Below are positions 1 through 6,247 of a stretch of DNA of 8,798 nt, piece after piece (the first letter of the stretch is position 1; every line of letters starts with the position of its first letter). Origin of the DNA: Microcaldota archaeon. Its GTDB lineage: Archaea; Micrarchaeota; Micrarchaeia; Anstonellales; Bilamarchaeaceae. The notes beneath the pieces are model-generated. The model saw only the letters and a list, made by a program, of their open reading frames with translations, searched no databases and was not told the origin of the DNA. Where the stretch lies: contig DYTL01000031.1 of assembly GCA_020726005.1 (NCBI GenBank), forward strand, positions 1 through 8,798. The letters are read 5' to 3'. A program made the position numbers and the translations under genes.

Positions 1-27
1 GTTGTAGAAGATGTTCGGAATTACTGA
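1..27 (+). repeat. 27-bp inverted repeat, left arm
   Basis: Bases 1-27 are the exact reverse complement of 7199-7225. The left arm begins at base 1, so its true outer limit is unknown; the inner limit is sharp, since the copies diverge after CTGA. An exact 27-bp match is far beyond chance in a window of this size. A sequence end lying on a repeat is also what a metagenome assembly break looks like, so the repeat may occur elsewhere in the genome. No transposase or integrase accompanies it. Confidence 0.85.
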
Positions 28-93
28 CAAAAGATATACAGTACGAGTTTAAAAACACTACGAGTAATCGCTTAAAAATCTACTGATAATTTC

Positions 94-285
94 ATGAATT
101 TTTCGGTCGTATTATCTGCATTGGTATATGATTCACGAAAAAGAATTTTACTTTTCTTGAATTTTCAGAAGTTGAACCAACAAATAACTGTCTTTACGCA
201 CTTCTGCGAAGCTAAAGGGACAAACTATATTTATTACCTTAGCCACGTCTTAAAAAAGAAAATACACGAGATAGAGAAATTTTAG
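94..285 (+). CDS. Possible small unrecognised ORF (63 aa)
   Basis: This is the only open frame of note in the 345-nt stretch before pyrH, and I do not recognise the product. It would be a basic 63-residue protein with a moderately hydrophobic N-terminal half and a Lys/Glu-rich C-terminus (KKKIHEIEKF). There is no Shine-Dalgarno sequence before the ATG. An AT-rich block at about 69-77 sits roughly 20 nt upstream, slightly close for an archaeal TATA box. The frame may be chance; the rest of 28-336 shows no tRNA, CRISPR or other recognisable element on either strand. Confidence 0.2.
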   Translation: MNFSVVLSALVYDSRKRILLFLNFQKLNQQITVFTHFCEAKGTNYIYYLSHVLKKKIHEIEKF

Positions 286-300
286 ACCGTTAGGATATAC

Positions 301-312
301 ATACTATTTTAA
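301..312 (+). promoter_or_regulatory. Possible TATA box of pyrH
   Basis: An AT-only run (ATACTATTTTAA) lies about 39 nt before the ATG at 346. This would place transcription start near 332, leaving a short leader that contains the putative ribosome binding site. The match to the archaeal TATA consensus is only moderate. Confidence 0.35.
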
Positions 313-336
313 TAGACACGTAATTAAATTAATAAT

Positions 337-342
337 GTGATC
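337..342 (+). promoter_or_regulatory. Ribosome binding site that decides the pyrH start
   Basis: GTGATC at 337-342 is fully complementary to GATCAC next to the 3' end of the 16S rRNA in this window, and it lies three bases before ATG 346. The GTG of this element is in frame and could itself be read as a start, but it works better as the binding site for ATG 346. The product from ATG then begins MSNWIVLSLGGG, as expected for this family. Confidence 0.5.
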
Positions 343-345
343 CTT

Positions 346-1032
346 ATGTCAAATTGGATAGTTCTTTCGCTTGGCGGCGGAATAATAAACCCTGAAGGTA
401 CGCCTGATTCCGAATTTATAAAAAAATTTTCCGAATTAGTTAAAGAAAGTAAATATAATTTTGCAATAGTTACTGGGGGCGGAAAAAGTGCGAGATTGTA
501 TGCGCAGGCAGCGCGCGAATTAGGTGCAAACGAATTTGAAGCTGATGAAATAGCTATTATAAGCACACTTCAGAATGCATCGCTTATCGCGTTAGCGTTA
601 AAAGGAGAGGCATGTCCGACTGTATTTTCAGATTTCGGTAAGGCAAGAGAATCCGCAAACAGATATAGAATAGTAATAATGCGCGGAACAATTCCCGGAA
701 TAACCACAGATACAGATGCAGCACTTTTAGCCGAAGTGTTGCATGCGAAAAAACTCATAAATCTAAGTAATGTAGATGCGATTTACGATTCTAATCCTAA
801 AAACAATCCGAACGCAAAAAAATATTCAAAAATGGATTATAATGAATTAATTGCGCTCGCAATAAAAAATGATACACGAAAAGCAGGAACAAATTTTGTT
901 TTTGATATGCTCGCATGCAAGATAATTGCGCGTGCAGGAATAGAAGCGCATTTTATAAACGGAAGAAATTTAGAAGAAATAAAAAAAGCGATTAAAGGGA
1001 ACGCGCACTCAGGAACTGTTGTTAGAAAATAA
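346..1032 (+). CDS. pyrH: UMP kinase, archaeal type
   Basis: Uridylate kinase of the amino-acid kinase fold; it phosphorylates UMP to UDP with ATP in cytosolic pyrimidine synthesis. The 228-residue product is normal length for the archaeal form. Visible motifs: the N-terminal glycine loop SLGGG (8-12), the phosphate-binding GGGKSAR (44-50), the UMP/ATP region GTIPGITTDTDAALLAE (114-130), and the nucleotide-binding SNVDAIYDSNPK (141-152) followed by AKK. It ends with the SGT(V) strand typical of the family. A second in-frame start (GTG 337) would add three residues. The gene stands alone and converges on the 16S gene, 143 nt away. The family assignment is secure; separation from other amino-acid kinases rests on the TTDTDAALLAE segment. 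Confidence 0.95.
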   Translation: MSNWIVLSLGGGIINPEGTPDSEFIKKFSELVKESKYNFAIVTGGGKSARLYAQAARELGANEFEADEIAIISTLQNASLIALALKGEACPTVFSDFGKARESANRYRIVIMRGTIPGITTDTDAALLAEVLHAKKLINLSNVDAIYDSNPKNNPNAKKYSKMDYNELIALAIKNDTRKAGTNFVFDMLACKIIARAGIEAHFINGRNLEEIKKAIKGNAHSGTVVRK

Positions 1033-1037
1033 AAAAT
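1026..1037 (-). terminator. Possible oligo-T terminator of the 16S transcript
   Basis: On the minus strand this reads ATTTTTTATTTT, a T-rich tract of the kind that ends archaeal transcripts. It lies about 140 nt beyond the mature 16S end and beyond the processing stem, and overlaps the last codons of the convergent pyrH. No hairpin is required in archaea. Position and composition are the only evidence. Confidence 0.35.
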
Positions 1038-1108
1038 CTTTTCCAGTTGAAAAATTTGTTGGAATATTTATACATTTGAGCGATGTGGCCACACCAAAAC
1101 AGTAAAGT

Positions 1109-1135
1109 CTAAACTTCAAGAGTTACCAAGAAGAA
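1109..1135 (-). other. Pre-16S processing stem, 3' strand (bulge-helix-bulge)
   Basis: Read on the minus strand: inner helix UUCUUC (1135-1130), central UUGG (1129-1126), 3-nt bulge UAA (1125-1123), then outer helix CUCUUGAAGUUUAG (1122-1109). These pair with the 16S leader at 2951-2977 to make a canonical BHB: a 14-bp outer helix with one G-U pair, a 4-bp centre, two 3-nt bulges and a 6-bp inner helix with three G-U pairs. Cleavage after the second bulge base (between 1124 and 1123) would free the 3' side of pre-16S. Archaeal pre-rRNA is known to be cut and circularised at such sites by the tRNA-splicing endonuclease and ligase. Confidence 0.85.
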
Positions 1136-1153
1136 CTCACTTGCAACTACCAG

Positions 1154-1172
1154 ACTTTATATGATATAAAGT
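1154..1172 (-). other. Hairpin immediately 3' of mature 16S
   Basis: A perfect 8-bp stem (ACTTTATA with TATAAAGT) closes a 3-nt loop, three bases beyond the 16S 3' end. It lies inside the pre-16S loop, between the mature end and the processing stem, and may guide 3' maturation. It lacks the following T-run expected of a terminator. Confidence 0.5.
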
Positions 1173-1220
1173 TTTGGAGGTGATCTATCCGCAGGTTCCC
1201 CTACGGATACCTTGTTACGA

Positions 1221-1263
1221 TTGCTAGCCGCAGTTGACAGTTTTTAATTGCCAAATCAAAGCT
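1221..1263 (-). other. 16S mini-intron 5, 43 nt, decoding centre (between E. coli G1494 and U1495)
   Basis: RNA order: central helix GCUA (1269-1266), bulge AGA (1265-1263), inner part starting GCU (paired with GGC, then an internal loop and a 6-bp UUGGCA/UGUCAA stem), central UAGC, bulge AAU. Cutting AG^A and AA^U and joining gives GGCUAAG-UCGUAACAAGG, the universal sequence around A1492/A1493. The inner helix next to the core is only 3 bp and the outer helix is weak, so the fold is less ideal than intron 1, but the exact restoration of a near-invariant segment is strong support. Confidence 0.8.
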
Positions 1264-1673
1264 CTTAGCCCTCCTCACGCATTTTCAATTCGAACTTGGC
1301 AAAAACCAAGGCCTCATCGAAGACGCATTTGGATGACTTGACGGGCGGTGTGTGCAAGGAGCGGGGACGTATTCACCGCAGTATGATGAACTGCGATTAC
1401 TAGGGATTCCACGTTCACGAGGCTGAGTTTCAAGCCTCGATCCCAACCAAGAACGGATTTAAGAGATTGGCTTCACCTTTCGGTGTTGCGACTCGTTGTT
1501 CCGTCCAATGTATGCCGCGTGTAGCCCACAGGATTCGGGCCATACTGACCTACCGTCGCCCACTCCTTCCTCCCATTTAACACGGGCAGTCCTTTTAAAG
1601 TGCACCCCATCCAGAGATAGAGTTTGCAACTAAAAGTATGGGTCTCGCTCGTTACTGGACTTAACCAGACAGT

Positions 1674-1707
1674 TTGTGCTCCTATCTTTAAAACTTTTGT
1701 ATAGGAT
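1674..1707 (-). other. 16S mini-intron 4, 34 nt, about E. coli 1080
   Basis: RNA order: central GUGU, bulge GAA (1709-1707), inner 6-bp helix UCCUAU/AUAGGA with a 15-nt loop, central GCAC (pairs with GUGU, one U-G), bulge AAA (1675-1673). Cutting GA^A and AA^A and joining gives GUGGUGUGAACUGUCUGG, the same length as the corresponding E. coli segment of helix 35. The outer helix in the precursor is a single G-C pair. There is no room for a homing endonuclease. Confidence 0.8.
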
Positions 1708-1834
1708 TCACACCACGAGCTGACGATGGCCATGCAGCACCTCTCAGCTTGTTAGGCAAGATCTTTAGTCTGGCCTTCATACTACTGTCGCCTGTGGTGA
1801 GGTTCCTGGCGTTGTATCCAATTGAACCGTAGCA

Positions 1835-1877
<43 letters not shown>

Positions 1878-2056
1878 ACCTTGCGGTCGTACTCCCCAGG
1901 CGGTAGACTTAACAACTACTCTACAGCACTTCCAGGGCTTACGCCATGGAAACACCGAAGTCTACATCATTTACAGCTGGGACTACTCGGGTATCTAATC
2001 CGATTTGCTCCCCCAGCTTTCGTTCCTCACCGTCGAACGCGTTTTGGGAAGACGCC

Positions 2057-2078
2057 TTGGCGCTTTGAAAATCAAAGT
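2057..2078 (-). other. 16S mini-intron 3, 22 nt, about E. coli 730
   Basis: RNA order: central GGCG, bulge AAA (2080-2078), perfect 6-bp inner hairpin CUUUGA-UUU-UCAAAG, central CGCC, bulge AAG (2058-2056). All four central pairs are Watson-Crick. Cutting AA^A and AA^G leaves GUGGCGAA-GGCGUC, the normal 16S sequence with no base added or lost. At 22 nt it is only a 6-bp hairpin plus the core, close to the smallest substrate a BHB endonuclease could recognise. Confidence 0.85.
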
Positions 2079-2111
2079 TTCGCCACTGGAAGTCCTTCTA
2101 GGCTCAACGCA

Positions 2112-2152
2112 TTGTAAACTTTGTTCACAAATTTTGAATGCAATTCAAAGTT
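2112..2152 (-). other. 16S mini-intron 2, 41 nt, in the 690 loop
   Basis: RNA order: GCG, central GUAA, bulge AAA (2154-2152), inner 6-bp helix ACUUUG/CAAAGU, central UUAC, then AAU. Cutting AA^A and AA^U gives GCGGUAAAAUGCG, the same length as the normal 690 loop (GCGGUGAAAUGCG) with one G-to-A change. If the native GCG/CGU stem is kept as the outer helix, the 3' bulge has 4 rather than 3 nt, a small departure from the ideal motif. Confidence 0.78.
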
Positions 2153-2572
2153 TTTTACCGCTACCCCAGAAGTACTTCTTCCCTCCCCCGCTCCCAAGTC
2201 TTACAGTATCCACTGCACGCGTTGGAGTTAAGCCCCAACATTTCACAGTGGACTTATATGACCGGCTACGAACCCTTTAGGCCCAATATTCGTGGGTATC
2301 ACTCGAGGCGCTGGTGTTACCGCGGCGGCTGCCACCAGTCTTGCCCACACCCTTATTCTCCTAGCTTTTTACCAGATTGGTGTGTGATCTGTTTTTACAC
2401 TAGGCAAAAGGTACTAGCAAAAAGCTAATACCACTCGGATTTCCCTCGTCACGTTTACACGCATTGCGAAGGTTTCGCGCCTGCTGCATCCCGTAGGACT
2501 ATGGCCCTTGTCTCAGTGCCATTCTGGGGGCCACCACTCCCATGGCCCCTACGGATTATCGGCTTGGTAAGC

Positions 2573-2615
2573 CTGCAAATTTTTTAGCTTTTCTGAAAAA
2601 CCTGGCTAAAAAATT
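2573..2615 (-). other. 16S mini-intron 1, 43 nt, helix 11 loop (about E. coli 265)
   Basis: This is the most complete BHB of the five: outer helix GGUAAG/CUUACC (6 bp), central GUAA/UUGC (4 bp, one U-G), bulges CGA (2617-2615) and AGG (2574-2572), inner helix AUUUUUUAGC/GCUAAAAAAU (10 bp) with a 16-nt loop. Cutting CG^A and AG^G and joining gives GGUAAGGUAACGGCUUACC, the ordinary helix 11 hairpin. A retained helix extension is the alternative: the arms can also pair as one 13-bp stem. Confidence 0.82.
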
Positions 2616-2900
2616 CGTTACCTTACCAACTACCATAATCCGCCGCAGTCCCATCCTAGGGCCGTTTGTTCCAATTCACAAACGATTTGACTGACAAAGC
2701 ATTCCAGCATACGTCAGCTATTGCGTGTTATCCTCAATTTCTCGAGGTTATCCACATCCCAAGGTTAGATTGACTACGTGTTACTCAGCCGTTTGCCGCT
2801 CATTCAAGTGAATGGGCTGACTTGCATGGCTTAATCGAAATCCGATAGCAATACCCTCCAGCAGGATCAACTGGAGTTACGAATTTAGGAGTTACTATTT

Positions 2901-2922
2901 TGATGAAATAGAAATTTCATCA
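2901..2922 (-). other. Hairpin in the 16S leader
   Basis: A perfect 8-bp stem (TGATGAAA with TTTCATCA) with a 6-nt loop lies between the BHB processing stem and the mature 16S 5' end. It mirrors the hairpin just beyond the 3' end, so both arms of the pre-16S circle would carry a local stem-loop. The TGATGA string resembles a box C, but no matching box D arrangement is visible. Confidence 0.5.
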
Positions 2923-2950
2923 TGGAATTGACAAGAGAGATTAAATAATT

Positions 2951-2977
2951 CCCCTCTCTTTGGCTCTTGAAATTTAG
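2951..2977 (-). other. Pre-16S processing stem, 5' strand (bulge-helix-bulge)
   Basis: Read on the minus strand: outer helix CUAAAUUUCAAGAG (2977-2964), central CCAA (2963-2960), bulge AGA (2959-2957), inner helix GAGGGG (2956-2951). It pairs with 1109-1135 across the whole 16S gene. The cut would fall between 2958 and 2957. A local alternative hairpin (2932-2937 with 2964-2969) competes with it. Confidence 0.85.
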
Positions 2978-3126
2978 GTCAAACCAATAAACATGGTTTC
3001 TAACCGATGCGTTTCCGTTATTCGCGGAATCATTTTTCAGTTTTAAATAAATTAAATTAATTATATTAAAATCATTATTTAATTTAGTCCGAAAAAGCTC
3101 GGTAAATAGTATATATTAATGGACGA

Positions 3127-3138
3127 ATTTATAAATCT
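3127..3138 (-). promoter_or_regulatory. Probable 16S rRNA promoter (TATA box)
   Basis: On the minus strand a purine-rich CAAAGA (a BRE-like element) precedes TTTATAAAT, an excellent archaeal TATA box. Initiation would be expected near 3103, giving a leader of about 225 nt that includes the processing stem. The 332-nt gap between 16S and purM (2878-3209) otherwise holds the 16S leader and the purM promoter; the very AT-rich 3045-3080 could hold a second 16S promoter. Confidence 0.5.
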
Positions 3139-3180
3139 TTGGATGAAACGCATTAAAATATTTTTTATAACCAGTACCAT

Positions 3181-3189
3181 TTTTAAATA
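3181..3189 (+). promoter_or_regulatory. purM TATA box (leaderless transcript)
   Basis: TTTTAAATA is centred about 25 nt before the purM ATG, so transcription should begin at or within a base or two of the start codon. No Shine-Dalgarno sequence precedes this ATG, as expected for a leaderless mRNA. Confidence 0.6.
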
Positions 3190-3209
3190 CACTATATTAT
3201 GAGTATATA

Positions 3210-4184
3210 ATGGTAAAAACCTATTCCGAAGTAGGAATCAATTTGAACAAAGTAAAATCAATTCAGAACGTGATAAATAGTACTATTTTTGCAGGGAAAA
3301 CTAACGCACTTGTTGGGCATTATGCAGGAATAATAAATTTCGCGAATCACAAACTAGCAATCCATACTGATGGAGTAGGAAGCAAAGTGCTCGTTGCTCA
3401 GAAAATGGAAAAATATGATACTATTGGAATAGACGCAATCGCTATGAATGTGAATGATATAATATGTGTTGGTGCAATTCCACTCGCAGGAGTGGATTAT
3501 CTTGCACTTGCGAAAGAAGACGAATTTCTTGTTAGTGAAATATTTAAAGGTCTAATGACTGGCGCGAAAGAAAGCGAAATAGAAATAGTTGGGGGAGAAA
3601 CAGCAATAATGCCAGAAGTAATAACCGGAGGAAAAAGATCATTTGACCTTGCATTTACAATAATAGGAGAAATTCGAAAACTAATTATTGGAGATAAACT
3701 AAAACCCGGAAATAGTATTATAGGTCTCGTGAGTTCTGGTTTGCATAGTAATGGATTCACTCTTGCACGTAAAATATTAAGCGTAAAAAAATGGGGGTAT
3801 GAAATGCTCACCCCTACAAGAATTTATTCAAAATCCGTGCTTGAAATGATTTCTAATTGTAATATAAATGGTTTAGCGCATATAACTGGAGGTGCGTTTT
3901 CAAAACTTATGCGATTGAATAAAAAATACGGATTTCTTCTAAATAATCTTCCAAAACCAAAACCGATTTTTCAAGCTCTTTATGATGAGATTAATAATAC
4001 GCGCGAAATGTATCGTACCTTTAATATGGGTATAGGTATGTGTATAATTGTTGATAAAAAAGACAGTGAAAAAATTTTTGCAATCGCAAAAAAATATAGA
4101 ATCCAAGCATTATTAATAGGAAAAGTTATTTCTGAACCAGGCGTATGGCTAGAACAAGATAGAAAAAAAATACGATTAGATTAG
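3210..4184 (+). CDS. purM: Phosphoribosylformylglycinamidine cyclo-ligase (AIR synthase)
   Basis: Closes the imidazole ring in de novo purine synthesis: FGAM plus ATP gives AIR, ADP and phosphate, in the cytosol. The 324 residues match the usual length of about 330. Family motifs in order: TYSEVGIN at the N-terminus, HTDGVGSK (52-59), the DAIAMNVND metal/substrate segment (75-83), GGETAIMPE (128-136), SSGLHSNGFTLAR (175-187) and HITGGAF (224-230), then TFNMGIGM (270-277). The N- and C-terminal AIRS domains are both complete. The ATG at 3210 fits the upstream TATA spacing. It is the first gene of a plus-strand run with glnA 56 nt downstream. PurM and glutamine synthetase are linked metabolically because glutamine feeds two earlier purine steps. 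The related ThiL/SelD families lack the SSGLHSNG pattern. Confidence 0.97.
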   Translation: MVKTYSEVGINLNKVKSIQNVINSTIFAGKTNALVGHYAGIINFANHKLAIHTDGVGSKVLVAQKMEKYDTIGIDAIAMNVNDIICVGAIPLAGVDYLALAKEDEFLVSEIFKGLMTGAKESEIEIVGGETAIMPEVITGGKRSFDLAFTIIGEIRKLIIGDKLKPGNSIIGLVSSGLHSNGFTLARKILSVKKWGYEMLTPTRIYSKSVLEMISNCNINGLAHITGGAFSKLMRLNKKYGFLLNNLPKPKPIFQALYDEINNTREMYRTFNMGIGMCIIVDKKDSEKIFAIAKKYRIQALLIGKVISEPGVWLEQDRKKIRLD

Positions 4185-4197
4185 ATCACTGTCGAAA

Positions 4198-4210
4198 CGA
4201 ATATAAATAT
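4198..4210 (+). promoter_or_regulatory. Probable glnA TATA box
   Basis: An AATATAAATAT run sits 36-41 nt before the glnA ATG, in the 56-nt purM-glnA gap. Transcription would start about 10 nt before the ATG. No Shine-Dalgarno sequence is present, so glnA probably has its own start even if purM reads through. Confidence 0.5.
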
Positions 4211-4240
4211 ACGTACAGAATTTATTTTTGGCTGATTTTT

Positions 4241-5575
4241 ATGGAAAAAAATATTGAACAGATTCTAAAGCAAGTAAAAAAAGATAATGTGAAATTCGTG
4301 AGTTTGCAATTCACGGATATTTTTGGAATAATAAAAAGCGTAATCATCTCTGCAAATCATTTGGAAGAAGTACTTAATAAAGGAAAATGGTTTGATGGTT
4401 CATCTATAGAAGGATTCGCAAGAATATATGAAAGTGATATGTTCCTTAAACCGGATTTGAATACGTATGCAGTTATTCCGTGGCTTGGATCGCCAGACGG
4501 GAATACAACAAGGTTTATTTGTGATGTGTATAAAGCAAATGGGCAGGCGTTCGAAGGCGATCCACGCTACATTTTAAAAAAAACAATGGCCGAAGCGGAA
4601 AAACTTGGATATACATACTATACCGGACCAGAATTTGAATTTTTTTTATTTAAAAAAGAGAACGGAATACTCAAGACACTCCCGCACGACAAAGGAGGGT
4701 ATTTTGATTTGAATATGGACCTTGCATATGAAATAAGGAGAGATATGAGTATTGCGCTTCAAAAGTTCGGGATAGATGTTGAAACATCGCACCATGAAGT
4801 TGCAATAGGACAGCATGAAATAGATATAAAATACGAAAATGCGCTCAAAACTGCGGACAATGCAATAACCATGAAATTTGTAATCAAGGCAATAGCTGAA
4901 AAACATGGATTGCTTGCAACATTTATGCCAAAACCTATTGAAGGAATAAATGGTTCTGGAATGCATGTTCATCAAAGTCTCTTCAAAAAAAATGTAAATG
5001 TATTTTTTGATAGGAATGAAAAATACAAAATATCAAAAATTGCGAAAAACTTTATTGCCGGACAATTAAAACACATAAAGGCAATGTGCGTAGTTACTTC
5101 ACCCACAGTAAATTCTTACAAACGACTAACACCGGGATACGAAGCCCCGGTTTATATAAGTTGGGCATGTGAAAACCGTTCTGCGCTTATACGTGTTCCA
5201 GCATTCCAACCCGAAAGATCAAAAGCCGCAAGGATTGAATTGCGCTGTCCTGATCCATCCGCGAATATTTATCTTGCATTTGCAGTAATGTTAAAGGCAG
5301 GATTGAACGGAATAGAAAAAGATATGCAAGTTCCTGAACCTGTAGAGGAAAGCCTTTATGATTTTGATAATGAAGAGTTGAAAAAATTAAAAATAGATAA
5401 ACTTCCTTCTTCTCTTTTGGAAGCACTACATGAGTTTGAGAAGGATGAAGTAATAAAAAACACGCTTGGTGCGTATTTGTGCAAAAGATATATCAACGCA
5501 AAAAACAAGGAATGGAACGAATTTAGATTACACGTAAGCGAATGGGAAATAGATAAATATATTGAGATATATTAG
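4241..5575 (+). CDS. glnA: Glutamine synthetase, type I (alpha-like)
   Basis: Condenses glutamate and ammonia to glutamine with ATP; a cytosolic dodecamer in this family. The 444-residue length is that of the GSI-alpha group (Bacillus type), shorter than the adenylylated beta group at about 470. Motifs: FDGSS (51-55), GPEFEFFLF with metal ligands E131/E133 (129-137), SHHEVAIGQHEID with E186 and E193 (183-195), NGSGMHVHQS with H242 (237-246), NSYKRLTPGYEAP (291-303) with the active-site flap Glu at E301, and RIELRCPDPSANIYLA (331-346). R61 in SSIEGFARIYESD matches the arginine linked to glutamine feedback in Gram-positive enzymes. LYDFDNEEL (372-380) sits where beta enzymes carry the adenylylated Tyr, but no adenylyltransferase is nearby and length argues against that control. 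Confidence 0.97.
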   Translation: MEKNIEQILKQVKKDNVKFVSLQFTDIFGIIKSVIISANHLEEVLNKGKWFDGSSIEGFARIYESDMFLKPDLNTYAVIPWLGSPDGNTTRFICDVYKANGQAFEGDPRYILKKTMAEAEKLGYTYYTGPEFEFFLFKKENGILKTLPHDKGGYFDLNMDLAYEIRRDMSIALQKFGIDVETSHHEVAIGQHEIDIKYENALKTADNAITMKFVIKAIAEKHGLLATFMPKPIEGINGSGMHVHQSLFKKNVNVFFDRNEKYKISKIAKNFIAGQLKHIKAMCVVTSPTVNSYKRLTPGYEAPVYISWACENRSALIRVPAFQPERSKAARIELRCPDPSANIYLAFAVMLKAGLNGIEKDMQVPEPVEESLYDFDNEELKKLKIDKLPSSLLEALHEFEKDEVIKNTLGAYLCKRYINAKNKEWNEFRLHVSEWEIDKYIEIY

Positions 5576-5609
5576 TTCTTTAGATATTGTAGGAAGAACA
5601 TACAATAAT

Positions 5610-5615
5610 AGGTGA
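5610..5615 (+). promoter_or_regulatory. Ribosome binding site for a TTG start
   Basis: AGGTGA is complementary to the 16S tail (UCACCU) and lies four bases before TTG 5620. It supports the non-ATG start of the endA-like gene and, with the 44-nt gap and no clear TATA box, suggests translation from a shared glnA transcript. Confidence 0.65.
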
Positions 5616-5619
5616 ATTT

Positions 5620-6099
5620 TTGGAACCAATAATTATTTCTGATTTAAAAGCAATTGAACTTTTCCGCAAATATGGTGCAGGTATTGAAGAAAATACAAAA
5701 ATAAAAATTCATCCTTTAGAAGCACTTTATTTTCTCGAACGTGGAAAACTTACTCTTGAAAATGAAACGTTTGATTCACTTTTTGCGAAAGCGAAAAATG
5801 AGGATACGCTTGCTGAAGAAAAATATATTATACTCAAACATTTGAGGCAGAACGGATATATTTTGAGACTTTCGTTTACAAACGAACAATGGATGCGCAT
5901 ATACCGCAAAGGTTTTCGTCCCGGCGAAGATAGAACACAATACCTTTTGAAAATCGTAAGATACAATTGGCATCCAAAATTAGAAGAACTAATAGATGAT
6001 ATGAAAAAAGCTGCGGAAGTAAGAAAAGAATTAGTTTACGCAATCGTGCAAAAAGAAAAACCAACATTTTTCAAAATCGCAAGGACTAATTTTGATTAA
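5620..6099 (+). CDS. endA: tRNA-splicing endonuclease family subunit, catalytic His replaced
   Basis: EndA family; these enzymes cut bulge-helix-bulge RNA in tRNA and rRNA precursors. The 159 residues have the two expected parts: an N-terminal domain with the KIHPLEALYFLERGKL segment (29-44) and a C-terminal nuclease-fold domain starting near EEKYIILKHLRQNGY (66-80). Laid against the archaeal catalytic core without gaps, Tyr is present (Y95 in RIYRKG) and Lys is present (K136 in EVRKELVYAIV). The His position, ten residues after Tyr and 31 before Lys, is Arg (R105 in DRTQYLLKIV). The glycine-rich turn before the Tyr is also lost. It may be the structural subunit of a heteromeric enzyme, or a divergent active form; a catalytic partner is not in the window. 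TTG start supported by AGGTGA. Confidence 0.78.
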   Translation: MEPIIISDLKAIELFRKYGAGIEENTKIKIHPLEALYFLERGKLTLENETFDSLFAKAKNEDTLAEEKYIILKHLRQNGYILRLSFTNEQWMRIYRKGFRPGEDRTQYLLKIVRYNWHPKLEELIDDMKKAAEVRKELVYAIVQKEKPTFFKIARTNFD

Positions 6100-6110
6100 A
6101 CGATGAAAAT

Positions 6111-6221
6111 ATGTCGGTAAATGATATACAAAACAATGTTGAAAATGCATTCCAAACTACGTTCAAAATAATTTTCGGAGAATGTAACGTGAAAATCAAA
6201 CTAAGCGCCGCAAATTTTTAA
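6111..6221 (+). CDS. Possible small ORF (36 aa)
   Basis: An ATG-initiated 36-codon frame (start MSVNDIQNNVENAFQ) just after endA, in the 148-nt convergent gap before dapB. I do not recognise it. The composition is protein-like, amphipathic at the start and basic near the end, but there is no ribosome binding site. The stop overlaps a T5 run (6215-6219) that may end the plus-strand transcript. It could be chance. Confidence 0.25.
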   Translation: MSVNDIQNNVENAFQTTFKIIFGECNVKIKLSAANF

Positions 6222-6247
6222 TATTAATGAATACTTCACACATACAC

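Noticed and set aside
337..339. GTG as start codon of pyrH
   Set aside because: It is part of the best Shine-Dalgarno match for the ATG nine bases later, and the family N-terminus fits that ATG.
2340..2440. A sixth 16S intron in helix 17
   Set aside because: I tried the plausible cut positions along the GUAAAAA direct repeats; none gave a 4-bp central helix between 3-nt bulges.
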